Below, one piece after another: positions 56,901 through 63,847 of a stretch of 64,000 nt of DNA. The position numbers and the translations under genes are program-made. The DNA comes from Aquamicrobium defluvii (GTDB lineage: Bacteria; Pseudomonadota; Alphaproteobacteria; Rhizobiales; Rhizobiaceae). The notes below the pieces were generated by a model, which saw nothing but the letters and a program-made list of their open reading frames with translations, was not told where the DNA came from and made no database searches. The DNA lies in NCBI RefSeq assembly GCF_004363725.1, contig NZ_SNZF01000006.1:120176-184175 (forward strand), given 5' to 3'. How positions within the stretch are numbered: the first letter of the stretch is position 1; each line of letters begins with the position of its first letter.

Positions 56901-59723
56901 CCCGCCGCCGCCGCCGACCGACTGCACCACGACCCCGCCGGACCGATCCCCCGTGGTGTGCACGCCACCCCCGATGGTTCCGGAAACCGAGCCGCCATCG
57001 CCACCGTCGCCGCCGCTGCCGCCAATGCCGGCGCTGATCGCTCCCGCCCCGCCGCCGCCGGAAGCCGACGCCGCAACGCTGAAGCCCCCCGCTCCGCCGC
57101 CGCCGCCGATGGACTGGAGAAGCGCGCCTGCCGCATTTGCGCCCGTCGTCACGATGGTTCCGTCGAAATCGATATCGACCTTGCCGCCGGCGCCGCCACC
57201 GCCGCCGCTTCCGCCAATCGTCGCGGTCACGGCAAGGCCGGCGCCGCCATAGGCGGTGGCACCCACGGCAAAGCCGCCCGAACCGCCGCCACCGCCTATC
57301 GACTGAGCCAGGAGCCCCGTCGAGAAATCACCGGCGGTATTGATGAGGCCGCCGCCGTTACGCAGGATCACATTGCCTGCGGCACCGCCGCCGCCGCCGC
57401 TGCCGCCGATGCCGACACTGGCCGAAGCGCCGATTCCCACACCGATGGTTCCCGCAATGGAGAAGCCGCCGGCGCCGCCGCCGCCGCCGATGGATTGCAG
57501 CAGCATGCCTTCCGAGAAATCGCCGCCGGTCCAGATCTCGGTGAAACCGCTGGCGTTGACATCGCTTGCCGCGCCGCCATCGCCGCCAGAACCGCCCAGA
57601 GCCACCGCCGCGGACCCCGTGAAGCCCACGGACGAGGCCACGGACCAGCCGCCATTGCCGCCGCCGCCGCCGATGGACTGGGCGAACACGCCCCGCGACC
57701 GCTCGCCTTCGGTGGAGATATAGGCGGGCTCCTCGTCCGCACCGGCGAATGTCAGGTCGACCCTGCCGCCCTTGCCACCGTCGCCGCCATCGCCGCCGAG
57801 GCTGACGGACGCAATGAGGCCGGCGCCGACCGTCCAGCCGCCATTGCCGCCGCCGCCGCCAACCGACTGCGCAAAAATGCCATGGGAATCCGCTCCCCTG
57901 GTGGCGGCGCTGCCGCTGTGGACCACCTCCACCCTGCCGGCATCGCCACCTCCACCACCCCGGCCGCCGATCGTCAGGAATGCCCCGCCCGCATTGCCGC
58001 CGTCGCCGCCGCCGCCGCCGATCGACTGCGCCTGGATGGCCGAGGACAGATCTCCGCCCGTGATGACGGCGCCGGTGTTTTCGACGCGAACGGCGCCACC
58101 GGAGCTTCGCGTCTCGGAGGAGCCGCCAATCGACGCATCGCCGCCGGAGCCGCCGGAGCCGCCGCCGGAAAAGGCACCGCCGCCCCTGCCGCCCGAACCG
58201 CCGCCGCCGCCGACGGATTGCGCAAAGATGCCCCTGGCCATCGCGCCGGAGGTGATGATGGTGCCACTGTTGGTCACCGTGACCGAGCTGCCATCGCCGC
58301 CGGCCTCGCCGTCACCGCCGAGGCTGACGAAACCGTTGCTGCGCCCGCCGGAGCCGCCGCCGCCGCCGACCGACTGTGCGAATATGCCGTCGGACCCGGT
58401 GCCCTGCGTGGTGATCTTGCCGGTGTTGGCAACGATGACCGTGCCGCCATTGCCGCCGCGCGCACCTTCGCCGCCGAGGCTGACCAGGCCGCCGGCGCTG
58501 CCGCCGTCGCCGCCCTGCCCGCCAATGGACTGGGCGAAAATGCCATGGGAGCCGGCGCCGGTCGTCAGGATCGTTCCGCTGTTGGCGAGATCGACCGTTC
58601 CGCCATGCCCGCCGGCTCTGGAATTGCCACCGTCACCGAAGAGCCCGTAAGACGCGCCGCCATTGCCGGCACCACCGCCAAGCGACTGGCCGAATATGCC
58701 ATGGGCACCCTCGCCTGCCGTGGTGACATCGAGACTGTTCCGCAGAACCACCCTGCCGCCATTTGCGGCGCTCCCGCCCGAACCCCCGCCGCCGGTGGCA
58801 TAGCCGCTTCCGCCCGAACCGCCCACGCCTGCACGGCTCTGGACGACGATGCCATGTGCATCGTCACCGTTCGTGGTCACCTTGCCGCTGCCGGTCAGCG
58901 TGACGGTCACGTCGCCGCCGGAGCCGGCATCGCCGCCTGCCTGGCCGCCAGTTCCGACATAGCTGTTGCCACCCTTGCCGCCATTGCCGCCGATGCTGGC
59001 AATGATGATGCCGGGGGCATTGCTTCCGGTCACAGCGCCATTGACCTCACGGTCGATCTCGATGGCCGCGCCTGTCTTGCCGTCTCCACCCGACCTGGCA
59101 GGGACGAACAGAGCGCCGTGCCGTCCGTTCTTCCCGTTCGCAGCCCGCCGGATGTTGATGATGCCCGCATCACCGGGAAGATCGGTGTTCGCCACATCCG
59201 TACCCGGATCGTCCAGCGGGGTGCCGACGTCCATGGAGCTTGTTATGACGGGTTCTGTATTTTCGCCAGCCGGCGTGCCGAAGGCGATCCCGGTGATCGG
59301 CGCGCCATTCGGCGCGACGGGCCGGCCATTCGAATCCAGCGAGAAGCTGGTCACGAGATTGTTGCCCGCCCAATAGCCGGCAACGGTCTCTTCCACACTC
59401 CCCTGCTCTGTCGGGAACTCCATCTTCGAGCCCACCGCCGGCACGTCCAGAATGCGGTATTCCTGCCCGTCCGCCCTCTGGGCGACAACGCCATAGGGAA
59501 TTTTTTCCGTGACCGTGAGCCGCGTACCGTCCGGGCTGACGATGACATCGCCGATATTGGCTGCCATCGTCGCCGCTGCGGACGACAACAGGGGAACGCA
59601 GGCCAGCGCCGTGGTCAGCAGCAACTCCTGAACACGCCGGGCAAGGAAGGATCCACTCCGGGCCTTTGCGTTTCCTGCGTCCGAGATCGGTCCCGCAGAA
59701 TTCGTCACATGATGAGCAGCCAA
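47937..59723 (-). CDS. Giant Gly-rich autotransporter (type V secretion)
   Basis: About 3,928 residues. A long N-terminal leader with a hydrophobic core (LLLTTALACVPLLSSAAATM, cleaved near MA-ANIGDV) is typical of large autotransporters. After a 200-residue start domain come about 49 repeats of 50-80 residues, each with AQSIGGGGGxGG or a variant (QSVGGGGGSGGFNVSG is commonest mid-protein). A less repetitive stretch follows, then a C-terminal beta-barrel of about 290 residues (LWADAGVAKLDQKATQDYWG, then alternating aromatic strands) ending in Phe (SVSLRWKF), the outer-membrane insertion signal. The passenger should form a very long surface fibre, probably adhesive. Start: TTG at 59723 with AAGGAGG five bases upstream; the frame is open to an earlier TTG at 59771. 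No stop or frameshift was seen across 11.8 kb. The upstream gap 59724-60062 holds only leader sequence. Confidence 0.85.
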   Translation of the reverse strand: MAAHHVTNSAGPISDAGNAKARSGSFLARRVQELLLTTALACVPLLSSAAATMAANIGDVIVSPDGTRLTVTEKIPYGVVAQRADGQEYRILDVPAVGSKMEFPTEQGSVEETVAGYWAGNNLVTSFSLDSNGRPVAPNGAPITGIAFGTPAGENTEPVITSSMDVGTPLDDPGTDVANTDLPGDAGIINIRRAANGKNGRHGALFVPARSGGDGKTGAAIEIDREVNGAVTGSNAPGIIIASIGGNGGKGGNSYVGTGGQAGGDAGSGGDVTVTLTGSGKVTTNGDDAHGIVVQSRAGVGGSGGSGYATGGGGSGGSAANGGRVVLRNSLDVTTAGEGAHGIFGQSLGGGAGNGGASYGLFGDGGNSRAGGHGGTVDLANSGTILTTGAGSHGIFAQSIGGQGGDGGSAGGLVSLGGEGARGGNGGTVIVANTGKITTQGTGSDGIFAQSVGGGGGSGGRSNGFVSLGGDGEAGGDGSSVTVTNSGTIITSGAMARGIFAQSVGGGGGSGGRGGGAFSGGGSGGSGGDASIGGSSETRSSGGAVRVENTGAVITGGDLSSAIQAQSIGGGGGDGGNAGGAFLTIGGRGGGGGDAGRVEVVHSGSAATRGADSHGIFAQSVGGGGGNGGWTVGAGLIASVSLGGDGGDGGKGGRVDLTFAGADEEPAYISTEGERSRGVFAQSIGGGGGNGGWSVASSVGFTGSAAVALGGSGGDGGAASDVNASGFTEIWTGGDFSEGMLLQSIGGGGGAGGFSIAGTIGVGIGASASVGIGGSGGGGGAAGNVILRNGGGLINTAGDFSTGLLAQSIGGGGGSGGFAVGATAYGGAGLAVTATIGGSGGGGGAGGKVDIDFDGTIVTTGANAAGALLQSIGGGGGAGGFSVAASASGGGGAGAISAGIGGSGGDGGDGGSVSGTIGGGVHTTGDRSGGVVVQSVGGGGGSGGYALAGTISGGLGAGSVSVGIGGAGGKGGDGGTATGRVKGPVITEGEQSSAFLVQSVGGGGGNGGFSVSGSISGGVGAAALSVGIGGSGGEGGAGGNASGYAEDTIHTTGNQSSGMIVQSIGGGGGAGGFNVSGSIGGGVGAGVVSVGLGGKGDSGGDAGNVVAHAASIFTGGDDATGFLAQSVGGGGGSGGFNVSGSIMGAATGGGAVSVGLGGSGGGGGDGGTVNALVDGDVTTLGDRSNAIVAQSLGGGGGSGGFNVSGGIAAAGNGAGTVNVGLGGSGAGGGDGKRVTLGVTGRTATAGAGSTAILAQSVGGGGGAGGFNVSGGIAVSGAGAGTIGVSLGGQGGAGGDGGTVSLRVEGATGADDDLKIAAITEGDGSVAIIAQSLGGGGGVGGFSVVGGISGAGQGAGNVGIGLGGGGGGGGNAASVTANVDGAVITRGDNAGAILAQSAGGGGGSGGFSVAGGISAAAQGAGNLMVGIGGFGGDGGDGAAVSGIVKGDIFTEGDNSYGLTYQSLGGGGGSGGFNVTGGIAISKMAGTAGLGIGGFGGDGGDAGSVALIHAGNIFTGGEQAHAALIQSVGGGGGSGGLNVTGGITGSQNGSGNIGIGIGGFGGGGGNAGIVVASLAGNVETRGTGSFGALMQSVGGAGGAGGLNVTGGASLTTGDGLSAAATIGLGLGGFGGGGGHAGGVTGTVVGDYLTRGADAFGVSAQSIGGGGGSGGINISGAVTVAGGEAVAVAAGVGGFGGDGGDGGDVVLTRSGDTQTEGRNADGVLAQSVGGGGGAGGLNVAGSLSATNELSATSVSLGLGGFGGGGGAAGSVTATVTGNVWAKGADEDLIVYDMDDDGGILATRTRSGGSNGVVAQSVGGGGGTGGLNVSGSLALGLPVNTQTRAATLGVGGFGGAGGNASTVDLMVAAPGADRIQIQANGDNRSAVIAQSVGGGGGAGGINVSGGLTLDGAVTVGVGGFGGDGGRGDDVQVAVDADLYAAGSFSRGLLAQSVGGGGGAGAINIAGGIQADRYTNKPSVVFGVGGFGGAGNISGDVNVSHNGQIYVEGTDSIGALVQSVAGGGGSGGLNVSGNLSAGQKKSIALAGGVGGTGGTGADAGDVSFTSTGDVIVNGRIVADAGADEDNLEATDYTGGGAGVLVQSIGGGGGVGGMNVTGVVSLQGSPVSLGVGGSGGSGGHAGSVTVTRGYGQEGGVETAAPGLIRTFGDGTSGLVAQSVGGGGGQAGANFVAGVKPLGSGAQGQEFAALIAVGGSGAGAGAGDTVDVRHNGTIVTDGAVSHGLVAQSIGGGGGNANYNIGAGVMREAHLAMNVAVGGAAGAAGAGGKVTVDHVGDILTQGENSYGLVAQSIGGGGGNTATSMATGILANSSVSIGIGREGGIGGEGDAVSVSANGRIQTLGDGSTAILAQSIGGGGGTSSTTSVGVSSKNAAGESTSASVAVGIDGGEGAISGAVEVDFEGVIATTGGEARGIVAQSIGGGGGIAGTAGSTIVMAANSANIAIGGKGGKGARSDTVRVGNAGTILTGGEASDGILAQSIGGGGGLGGSARTIGVQVYTKGSTMNTATLSVGGNGGEGAVADSVTVANSGIISTQGDGAFGVRAQSIGGGGGIGGSVISATVQGPYQSQAVELNLGGSGGDGAASGEVVVDNTGLIYTKGINAVGIGASSIGGGGGDAGVMINLVLDLASGDQSQRYAVNLGGDGGAGGTGGDVRVTNKPADADETGWIVTEGAGSHGIMAQSIGGGGGNGSSIVSVQGLVADTGSTVAGLNVGGAGGTGESGGDVTVENEGIIQTSGDGAHGIIAQSVGGGGGNGGLVLVMNSLIATEGSAQLISVGGLGADGGDGGKVVVSNSGSILTQGANAHGVVAQSIGGGGGNANMVLTALDDVSGPGLSGVINSLLGAVGGGTGGAGGEVVVTHSGDITVLGDGSVAIKAESINGGGGTLALDLDGVKSLPGAPVIGASGNPEIPDTMVVARAGAQGATGMNAGKVTVNSTGTFGAAGNLSFGDLAQAIGGGGGTVDVRARLGADNGDPDAVPLHFELALGGQDGTGNRGGDIVASQTGEVVTTGLLSAAVLSQSIGGGGGVAVGNFLNDTDAAFGDIRLELGALGSQGEQAGDVVREQIGRIATTGDRATAALLQSIGAGGGAAVASVSGAAGNLGASLGAKDAAGGHGGAVEGIFSGAVTTGDGSVGLMLQSIGAGGGDVRVAGAGIASVSLGGSNNAVGDGGMVSLVNDGAIVTAGAGAHGVVLQSIGGGGGSVFGADSQTTVALNSENRGNGGAVSFTQSDEIVVFGDDAYGVIAQSLGGGGGWVDGIFAGSAGGEGAGGAIGLDISDLIFAAGANSIGVFAQSKGQDGAGDIAMTLGGMVRGGSGRGAAVVVDGGADNHLLASGSLSAVSGWAVRGGDGNDTVENTGLTIGNVDLGSGENRFLNRADAVFMAFDTIGLRDGADGALPAAVADGVATFTNDGTFLMGLSAPRWAEDLASGYVFPHYDGEEDPATNMLFGSRVVSEVALDGNFVQTDTGHMEFDVAFGPYASDRVNVTGDALVAGTGRINLMWLENARPVTLFATEGQGVDNGLSVPGTLALDYGIVGDEDGIHLTVQSDFGREFLRPNERRLGAHMDSALQVGDASGIGRLMAALGNMEEGQEELYKTVFGELNPEGHVAPLQTQYRTAAGFRDRMLECRWSGSDAENCLWADAGVAKLDQKATQDYWGASSRTLSLRTGFEHRLEGGWSVSSALGYNRMDRLFVDDERFNGQGHGFDVGFGARRAFGNGFDLAFTATGGWQWYDTTRSVNVFEPGLGTASGNSGYGQLSAEIGYTAEAESLTLRPALAFTGTALHTGSYAEHGLGGIGVRMSSHTQYIGEVEPKLSLGYRFDAGDGVEGLLSLSGGWAYRSADMIETPISFIGASTAAAPAMIVTPLDRSNWKIGASAELQSLKGWSVEAGYQGQFGSYTDVHSGSVSLRWKF

Positions 59724-60062
59724 TTCCGCCTCCTTCCCACATCCTGCTGCGCAGGAAGAAATCCGAAGCAATCACACGCACCCATCAAATGGGGCAGGAA
59801 AAGGCTACAGTTCATCAAAACGACAAATGCAAACTCCCGCTAACGAGAGCCTTTCCATGTGTATTCCGAGCCGAATTCTTCCAGGCCAAGCACTGCCGCG
59901 AGTTTTGCAACAGCACGCGGAACCGTTTCAATTCCCGTAAATGGGGGGATGGCATCAATCCATCCCGGAACGCGGCGGCGGGATGATGCCGGACTGTGAC
60001 AGCACCCTGAAGACGCTATCTTCCGGGGAAAGCAGGTCCGGATAACCCCCGCGGCCACGAGA

Positions 60063-60521
60063 CTAGCAGTAAAGCGCTTCGTACATTTTCGCCGCTTTCT
60101 GGTCGATCGTCTCGACAAGGCGGTCGTAACCGGACCGGGGAATCTGCGGCGCGGGGCGGATTGTCGTGCCTGCTTCCTCCAGAAGCTGCTGGGGTGCTTT
60201 AACGCACCGCTTTCCGATCTCATCGGTCCAGCCGATCCCATCGAGCAATGCCTCCCCAACGGAAGTCAAAACGGCGCTGTCGTTTTTCATCGTTCGTCTA
60301 TGCCGATCGGGAAGCGTTCCGAGAAGGTCGAACAGCGAAAGGAGACCATTGTGCAACCGGTCATCCCTCAACAGTTCGGTCAGGTTGCTCTCGGCTTCAT
60401 CGCAAGTCACGCCGCAAGATTGCCAGTGCCGAAAAACCGCGACGACAAATGCCTCGTCATCCGTCAGATCGGAAAATCCGAGCGAGATAAATCCATGGCT
60501 TCCATAATTCCAGCCCGGCAA
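60063..60521 (-). CDS. Small unknown protein with a TTG start
   Basis: 152 residues, not recognised. No signal peptide or membrane segment. It opens PGWNYGSHGFISLGFSDLTD, continues with an acidic helical middle (CDEAESNLTELLRDDRLHNG, LLSLFDLLGTLPDRHRRTMK) and ends YDRLVETIDQKAAKMYEALY. Base composition is lower in GC than its neighbours and codon use less biased, hinting at recent acquisition. The only credible start is a TTG with AAAGGG about ten bases upstream; the next Met is internal. It lies between the autotransporter and acnB, separate from both. A small adaptor or immunity protein is possible, without evidence. Confidence 0.5.
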   Translation of the reverse strand: MPGWNYGSHGFISLGFSDLTDDEAFVVAVFRHWQSCGVTCDEAESNLTELLRDDRLHNGLLSLFDLLGTLPDRHRRTMKNDSAVLTSVGEALLDGIGWTDEIGKRCVKAPQQLLEEAGTTIRPAPQIPRSGYDRLVETIDQKAAKMYEALYC

Positions 60522-60695
60522 GCGTGCAGGCCCTTTCTAACCGCTCGAAGCCGAATCCAAAGTACTATTTTTCAGCGTATGGAGGACCTTGTCCGCGGGC
60601 TTGCGTTGGCGTACTCGGAGGCCATCGGATTTTTGGGCTGACTGGCGGTACCGGTGAGTGGTGCTGCGTTCCAGCTTCATGACATTGGGGATGTG

Positions 60696-63485
60696 ATGAA
60701 ACTCTACGCGGACTATCTGGCCGAAATCAGCAACCGGAAAGATCAGGGGCTGGCCCCCAAGCCGATCGACGACGGGGCGCTCACCAGCGAAATCATCGCC
60801 CTGATCGAGGATAGCGGAAACCCGCAAAGGGACGACGCCCTGAAATTCTTCATCTACAACACGCTGCCGGGCACGACCAGCGCGGCCGGCGTCAAGGCGG
60901 CCTACCTGAAAAAGATCGTGCTGGGCGAAGCCATCGTGCCGGAGATCACCCCGGACTTCGCGCTCGAACTGCTCTCGCACATGAAGGGAGGGCCTTCGGT
61001 TGCCGTGCTGCTCGACATAGCCCTCGGCGATGACGCGACCATCGCCGCCAAGGCCGGCGACGTGCTGAAGACGCAGGTCTTCCTTTACGATGCCGACATG
61101 TTCCGGCTGCGCGATGCCTACAAGGCCGGCAATGCCGTCGCCACCGATATCCTCGAAAGCTATGCGAAGGCCGAGTTCTTCACCAAGCTTCCCGATGTGG
61201 AGGACGAGATCAAGGTCGTGACCTTCATCGCCGCCGAAGGCGACATCTCGACCGACCTTCTTTCCCCCGGCAATCAGGCGCATTCGCGCTCGGACCGCGA
61301 ACTGCACGGCCAGTGCATGATCTCTCCGGAAGCGCAGCAGGAAATCGTCGCCCTGCAAAAGCAGCACCCGGACAAGCGCGTGATGATGATCGCCGAGAAG
61401 GGCACGATGGGCGTGGGCTCGTCGCGCATGTCGGGCGTGAACAACGTGGCGCTGTGGACGGGCAAGCAGGCCAGCCCCTATGTGCCCTTCGTCAATTACG
61501 CGCCGATCGTGGCCGGCACCAACGGCATTTCGCCGATCTTCGCGACCACGGTCGACGTGACCGGCGGCATCGGCATCAACCTGAAGAACTGGACCAGGAA
61601 GCTCGGCGAGGACGGCAAGCCGATCCTCAACAACGACGGCAACCCCGTGCTCGAGCAGCAGTTCTCGGTCGAGACGGGGACGGTGCTCAAGATCGACACG
61701 AAAAACCGGAAGCTGCGCGACGAGGACGGCAACGAACTCGTCGACGTCGCCTCCGCCTTCACGCCCCAGAAGATGGAGTTCATGAAGGCCGGCAGTTCCT
61801 ACGCCATCGTCTTCGGCAAGAAGTTGCAGACCTTCGCCGCCGCCACGCTGGGCATCGAGCCGATGCCGGTGTTCGCACCCAACAAGGAAATCTCCGTCGA
61901 GGGTCAGGGCCTGACGGCGGTGGAGAAGATCTTCAATCGCAACGCCGTGGGGGTCACGCCGGGCAAGGTGCTGCATGCCGGCTCGGACGTGCGCGTCAAG
62001 GTCAACATCGTCGGGTCGCAGGATACGACCGGCCTGATGACCGCGCAGGAACTGGAGGCGATGGCGGCGACCATCATCTCGCCGCTGGTCGACGGGGCCT
62101 ACCAGTCCGGCTGTCACACGGCCTCCGTCTGGGACAAGAAGGCGCAGGCGAATATCCCGAAGCTCATGTCCTTCATGAACAATTTCGGCGTGATCACCGC
62201 CCGCGATCCCAAGGGCATCTATCATTCGATGACCGACGTTATCCACAAGGTGCTGAACGACATCACCGTGGACGACTGGGACATCATCATCGGCGGCGAC
62301 AGCCACACCCGCATGTCCAAGGGCGTGGCCTTCGGCGCGGACTCCGGCACAGTGGCGCTGGCGCTGGCCACCGGCGAGGCGACCATGCCGATCCCGCAAT
62401 CGGTCAAGGTCACTTTCACGGGCAGGATGAAGCCGTGGATGGACTTCCGCGACGTGGTTCATGCAACCCAGGCGCAGATGCTCAGGCAGCACGGCGACAA
62501 CGTCTTCCAGGGCCGTATCATCGAGGTGCATATCGGCACGCTGCTGGCCGATCAGGCCTTCACCTTCACCGACTGGACCGCCGAGATGAAGGCCAAGGCA
62601 TCGATCTGCATCAGTCAGGATGAAACGCTGATCGAGTCGCTGGAGATCGCCAAGTCGCGCATCCAGATCATGATCGACAAGGGCATGGACAATGCCGCCC
62701 AGACCCTCAAGGGCCTGATCGCCAAGGCCGATGCCCGCATCGGCGAAATCCGCAGCGGCGAGAAGCCGGCGCTCGCCCCGGACGACAACGCAAAATACTT
62801 CGCCGAGGTCGTCGTCGATCTCGACCTGATAGACGAGCCCATGATCGCCGATCCCGACGTGAACAATGCCGATGTGTCGCGGCGCTATACGCACGACACG
62901 ATCCGCCCGATTTCCTACTATGGCGGAACCAAGAAGGTCGATCTCGGCTTCGTCGGCTCCTGCATGGTGCACAAGGGCGACATGAAGATCGTCGCCCAGA
63001 TGCTGAAGAACATCGAGAAGGCCGAGGGCAAGGTCGAGTTCAAGGCGCCGCTGGTCGTCGCCGCCCCGACCTACAACATCATCGACGAACTGAAGGAAGA
63101 AGGCGACTGGGAAATCCTCCAGCGCTATTCCGGCTTCGAGTTCGACGACGTCCTGCCGAAGAGCACGGCGCGCACCGAATACGAGAACATCCTCTATCTG
63201 GAGCGCCCCGGCTGCAACCTGTGCATGGGCAATCAGGAGAAGGCAGAGAAGGGCGATACCGTGCTTGCCACCTCGACCCGCCTGTTCCAGGGGCGCGTTG
63301 TCGAGGACACCGCGGAGAAGAAGGGCGAATCGCTGCTTGCCTCCACGCCGGTCGTCGTGCTTTCCGCCATCCTTGGCCGCACGCCGAGCGCCGACGAATA
63401 CAAGGCCGCAGTCCTCGGGATCGACCTGACAAAATTCGCGCCGCCCAAAGCCGCGCCGATCGATTCCCTGTCGGTGCATTTCTAG
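60696..63485 (+). CDS. acnB: Aconitate hydratase B, Bacteroidetes-like
   Basis: 929 residues, longer than the 865 of E. coli AcnB. Domain order is HEAT-like N-terminus (DALKFFIYNTLPGTTSAAGV, LLSHMKGGPSVAVLLDIALG), swivel domain (DLLSPGNQAHSRSDRELHGQ, GTMGVGSSRMSGVNNVAL), then the catalytic core with GGDSHTRMSKGVAFGADSG. The [4Fe-4S] cysteines are C756 in GSCMVHKGDM and C840 and C843 in RPGCNLCMGNQ. The enzyme isomerises citrate and isocitrate and can hydrate 2-methylaconitate. The wording of the sequence (NTLPGTTSAAGVKAAYLK, TPQKMEFMKAGSSYAIVFG) is that of Bacteroidetes AcnB as I recall it, whereas alphaproteobacteria normally use AcnA, so transfer is likely. The start at 60696 has GGGG six bases upstream; the longer frame lacks homology. 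Confidence 0.9.
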   Translation: MKLYADYLAEISNRKDQGLAPKPIDDGALTSEIIALIEDSGNPQRDDALKFFIYNTLPGTTSAAGVKAAYLKKIVLGEAIVPEITPDFALELLSHMKGGPSVAVLLDIALGDDATIAAKAGDVLKTQVFLYDADMFRLRDAYKAGNAVATDILESYAKAEFFTKLPDVEDEIKVVTFIAAEGDISTDLLSPGNQAHSRSDRELHGQCMISPEAQQEIVALQKQHPDKRVMMIAEKGTMGVGSSRMSGVNNVALWTGKQASPYVPFVNYAPIVAGTNGISPIFATTVDVTGGIGINLKNWTRKLGEDGKPILNNDGNPVLEQQFSVETGTVLKIDTKNRKLRDEDGNELVDVASAFTPQKMEFMKAGSSYAIVFGKKLQTFAAATLGIEPMPVFAPNKEISVEGQGLTAVEKIFNRNAVGVTPGKVLHAGSDVRVKVNIVGSQDTTGLMTAQELEAMAATIISPLVDGAYQSGCHTASVWDKKAQANIPKLMSFMNNFGVITARDPKGIYHSMTDVIHKVLNDITVDDWDIIIGGDSHTRMSKGVAFGADSGTVALALATGEATMPIPQSVKVTFTGRMKPWMDFRDVVHATQAQMLRQHGDNVFQGRIIEVHIGTLLADQAFTFTDWTAEMKAKASICISQDETLIESLEIAKSRIQIMIDKGMDNAAQTLKGLIAKADARIGEIRSGEKPALAPDDNAKYFAEVVVDLDLIDEPMIADPDVNNADVSRRYTHDTIRPISYYGGTKKVDLGFVGSCMVHKGDMKIVAQMLKNIEKAEGKVEFKAPLVVAAPTYNIIDELKEEGDWEILQRYSGFEFDDVLPKSTARTEYENILYLERPGCNLCMGNQEKAEKGDTVLATSTRLFQGRVVEDTAEKKGESLLASTPVVVLSAILGRTPSADEYKAAVLGIDLTKFAPPKAAPIDSLSVHF

Positions 63486-63692
63486 GATTCTGTCTCGTCG
63501 GTCGTCAAAGCCGGAAGATGTCCGGTCCGACAGGAGGGCGAGCAGCCTGCTGGCGTGTCGGGCTGCCTCCGGTGCCTGTCGCCACACATGGATATGCGTG
63601 CGGTGCGTACCTGCATGCGAAGTTTCCCGAATGCTGACAATTGGCTTTCCGGCCTGTCGTCAGCCTTGTCTCTTGCCTGGCGCATGTCGCGT

Positions 63693-63845
63693 TTAATCGG
63701 CCTCATATCCATCTGCTTTGAAGAAATTTCTGCATTGCTGTGGCTCGAAGAGGTCACAGATATCCTTGAGGGCATCGCAGATGGCGTCGAAGGATCGTGC
63801 GGCGCGCTTGCGGAGCAGTGTCTTCAGTTTTGAGAAGGCCATCTC
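63693..63845 (-). pseudogene. IS630-family transposase, C-terminal remnant
   Basis: Leftward frame EMAFSKLKTLLRKRAARSFD, then AICDALKDICDLFEPQQCRN and FFKADGYEAD before a TAA at 63695-63693. This is the end of the IS630 transposase (after the usual NPIE). It is cut at about 63845, where the next element begins, so only about 50 residues remain. Nothing was recognised between the acnB stop and 63692. Confidence 0.75.
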
Positions 63846-63847
63846 GA

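Noticed and set aside
49692..59843. A 10-kb uninterrupted open frame on the + strand opposite the autotransporter (about 3,380 codons)
   Set aside because: It mirrors the Gly-rich repeats (complement of GGC/GGT-rich codons gives Ala/Asp/Arg-rich nonsense), has no family motif or credible start, and the opposite frame has signal, repeats and barrel. It is a composition artefact, although its length is striking.
60063..60521. Contact-dependent or autotransporter immunity protein
   Set aside because: Only its position near the autotransporter suggested it; that protein ends in its own barrel and has no toxin domain, and no family match was recognised.
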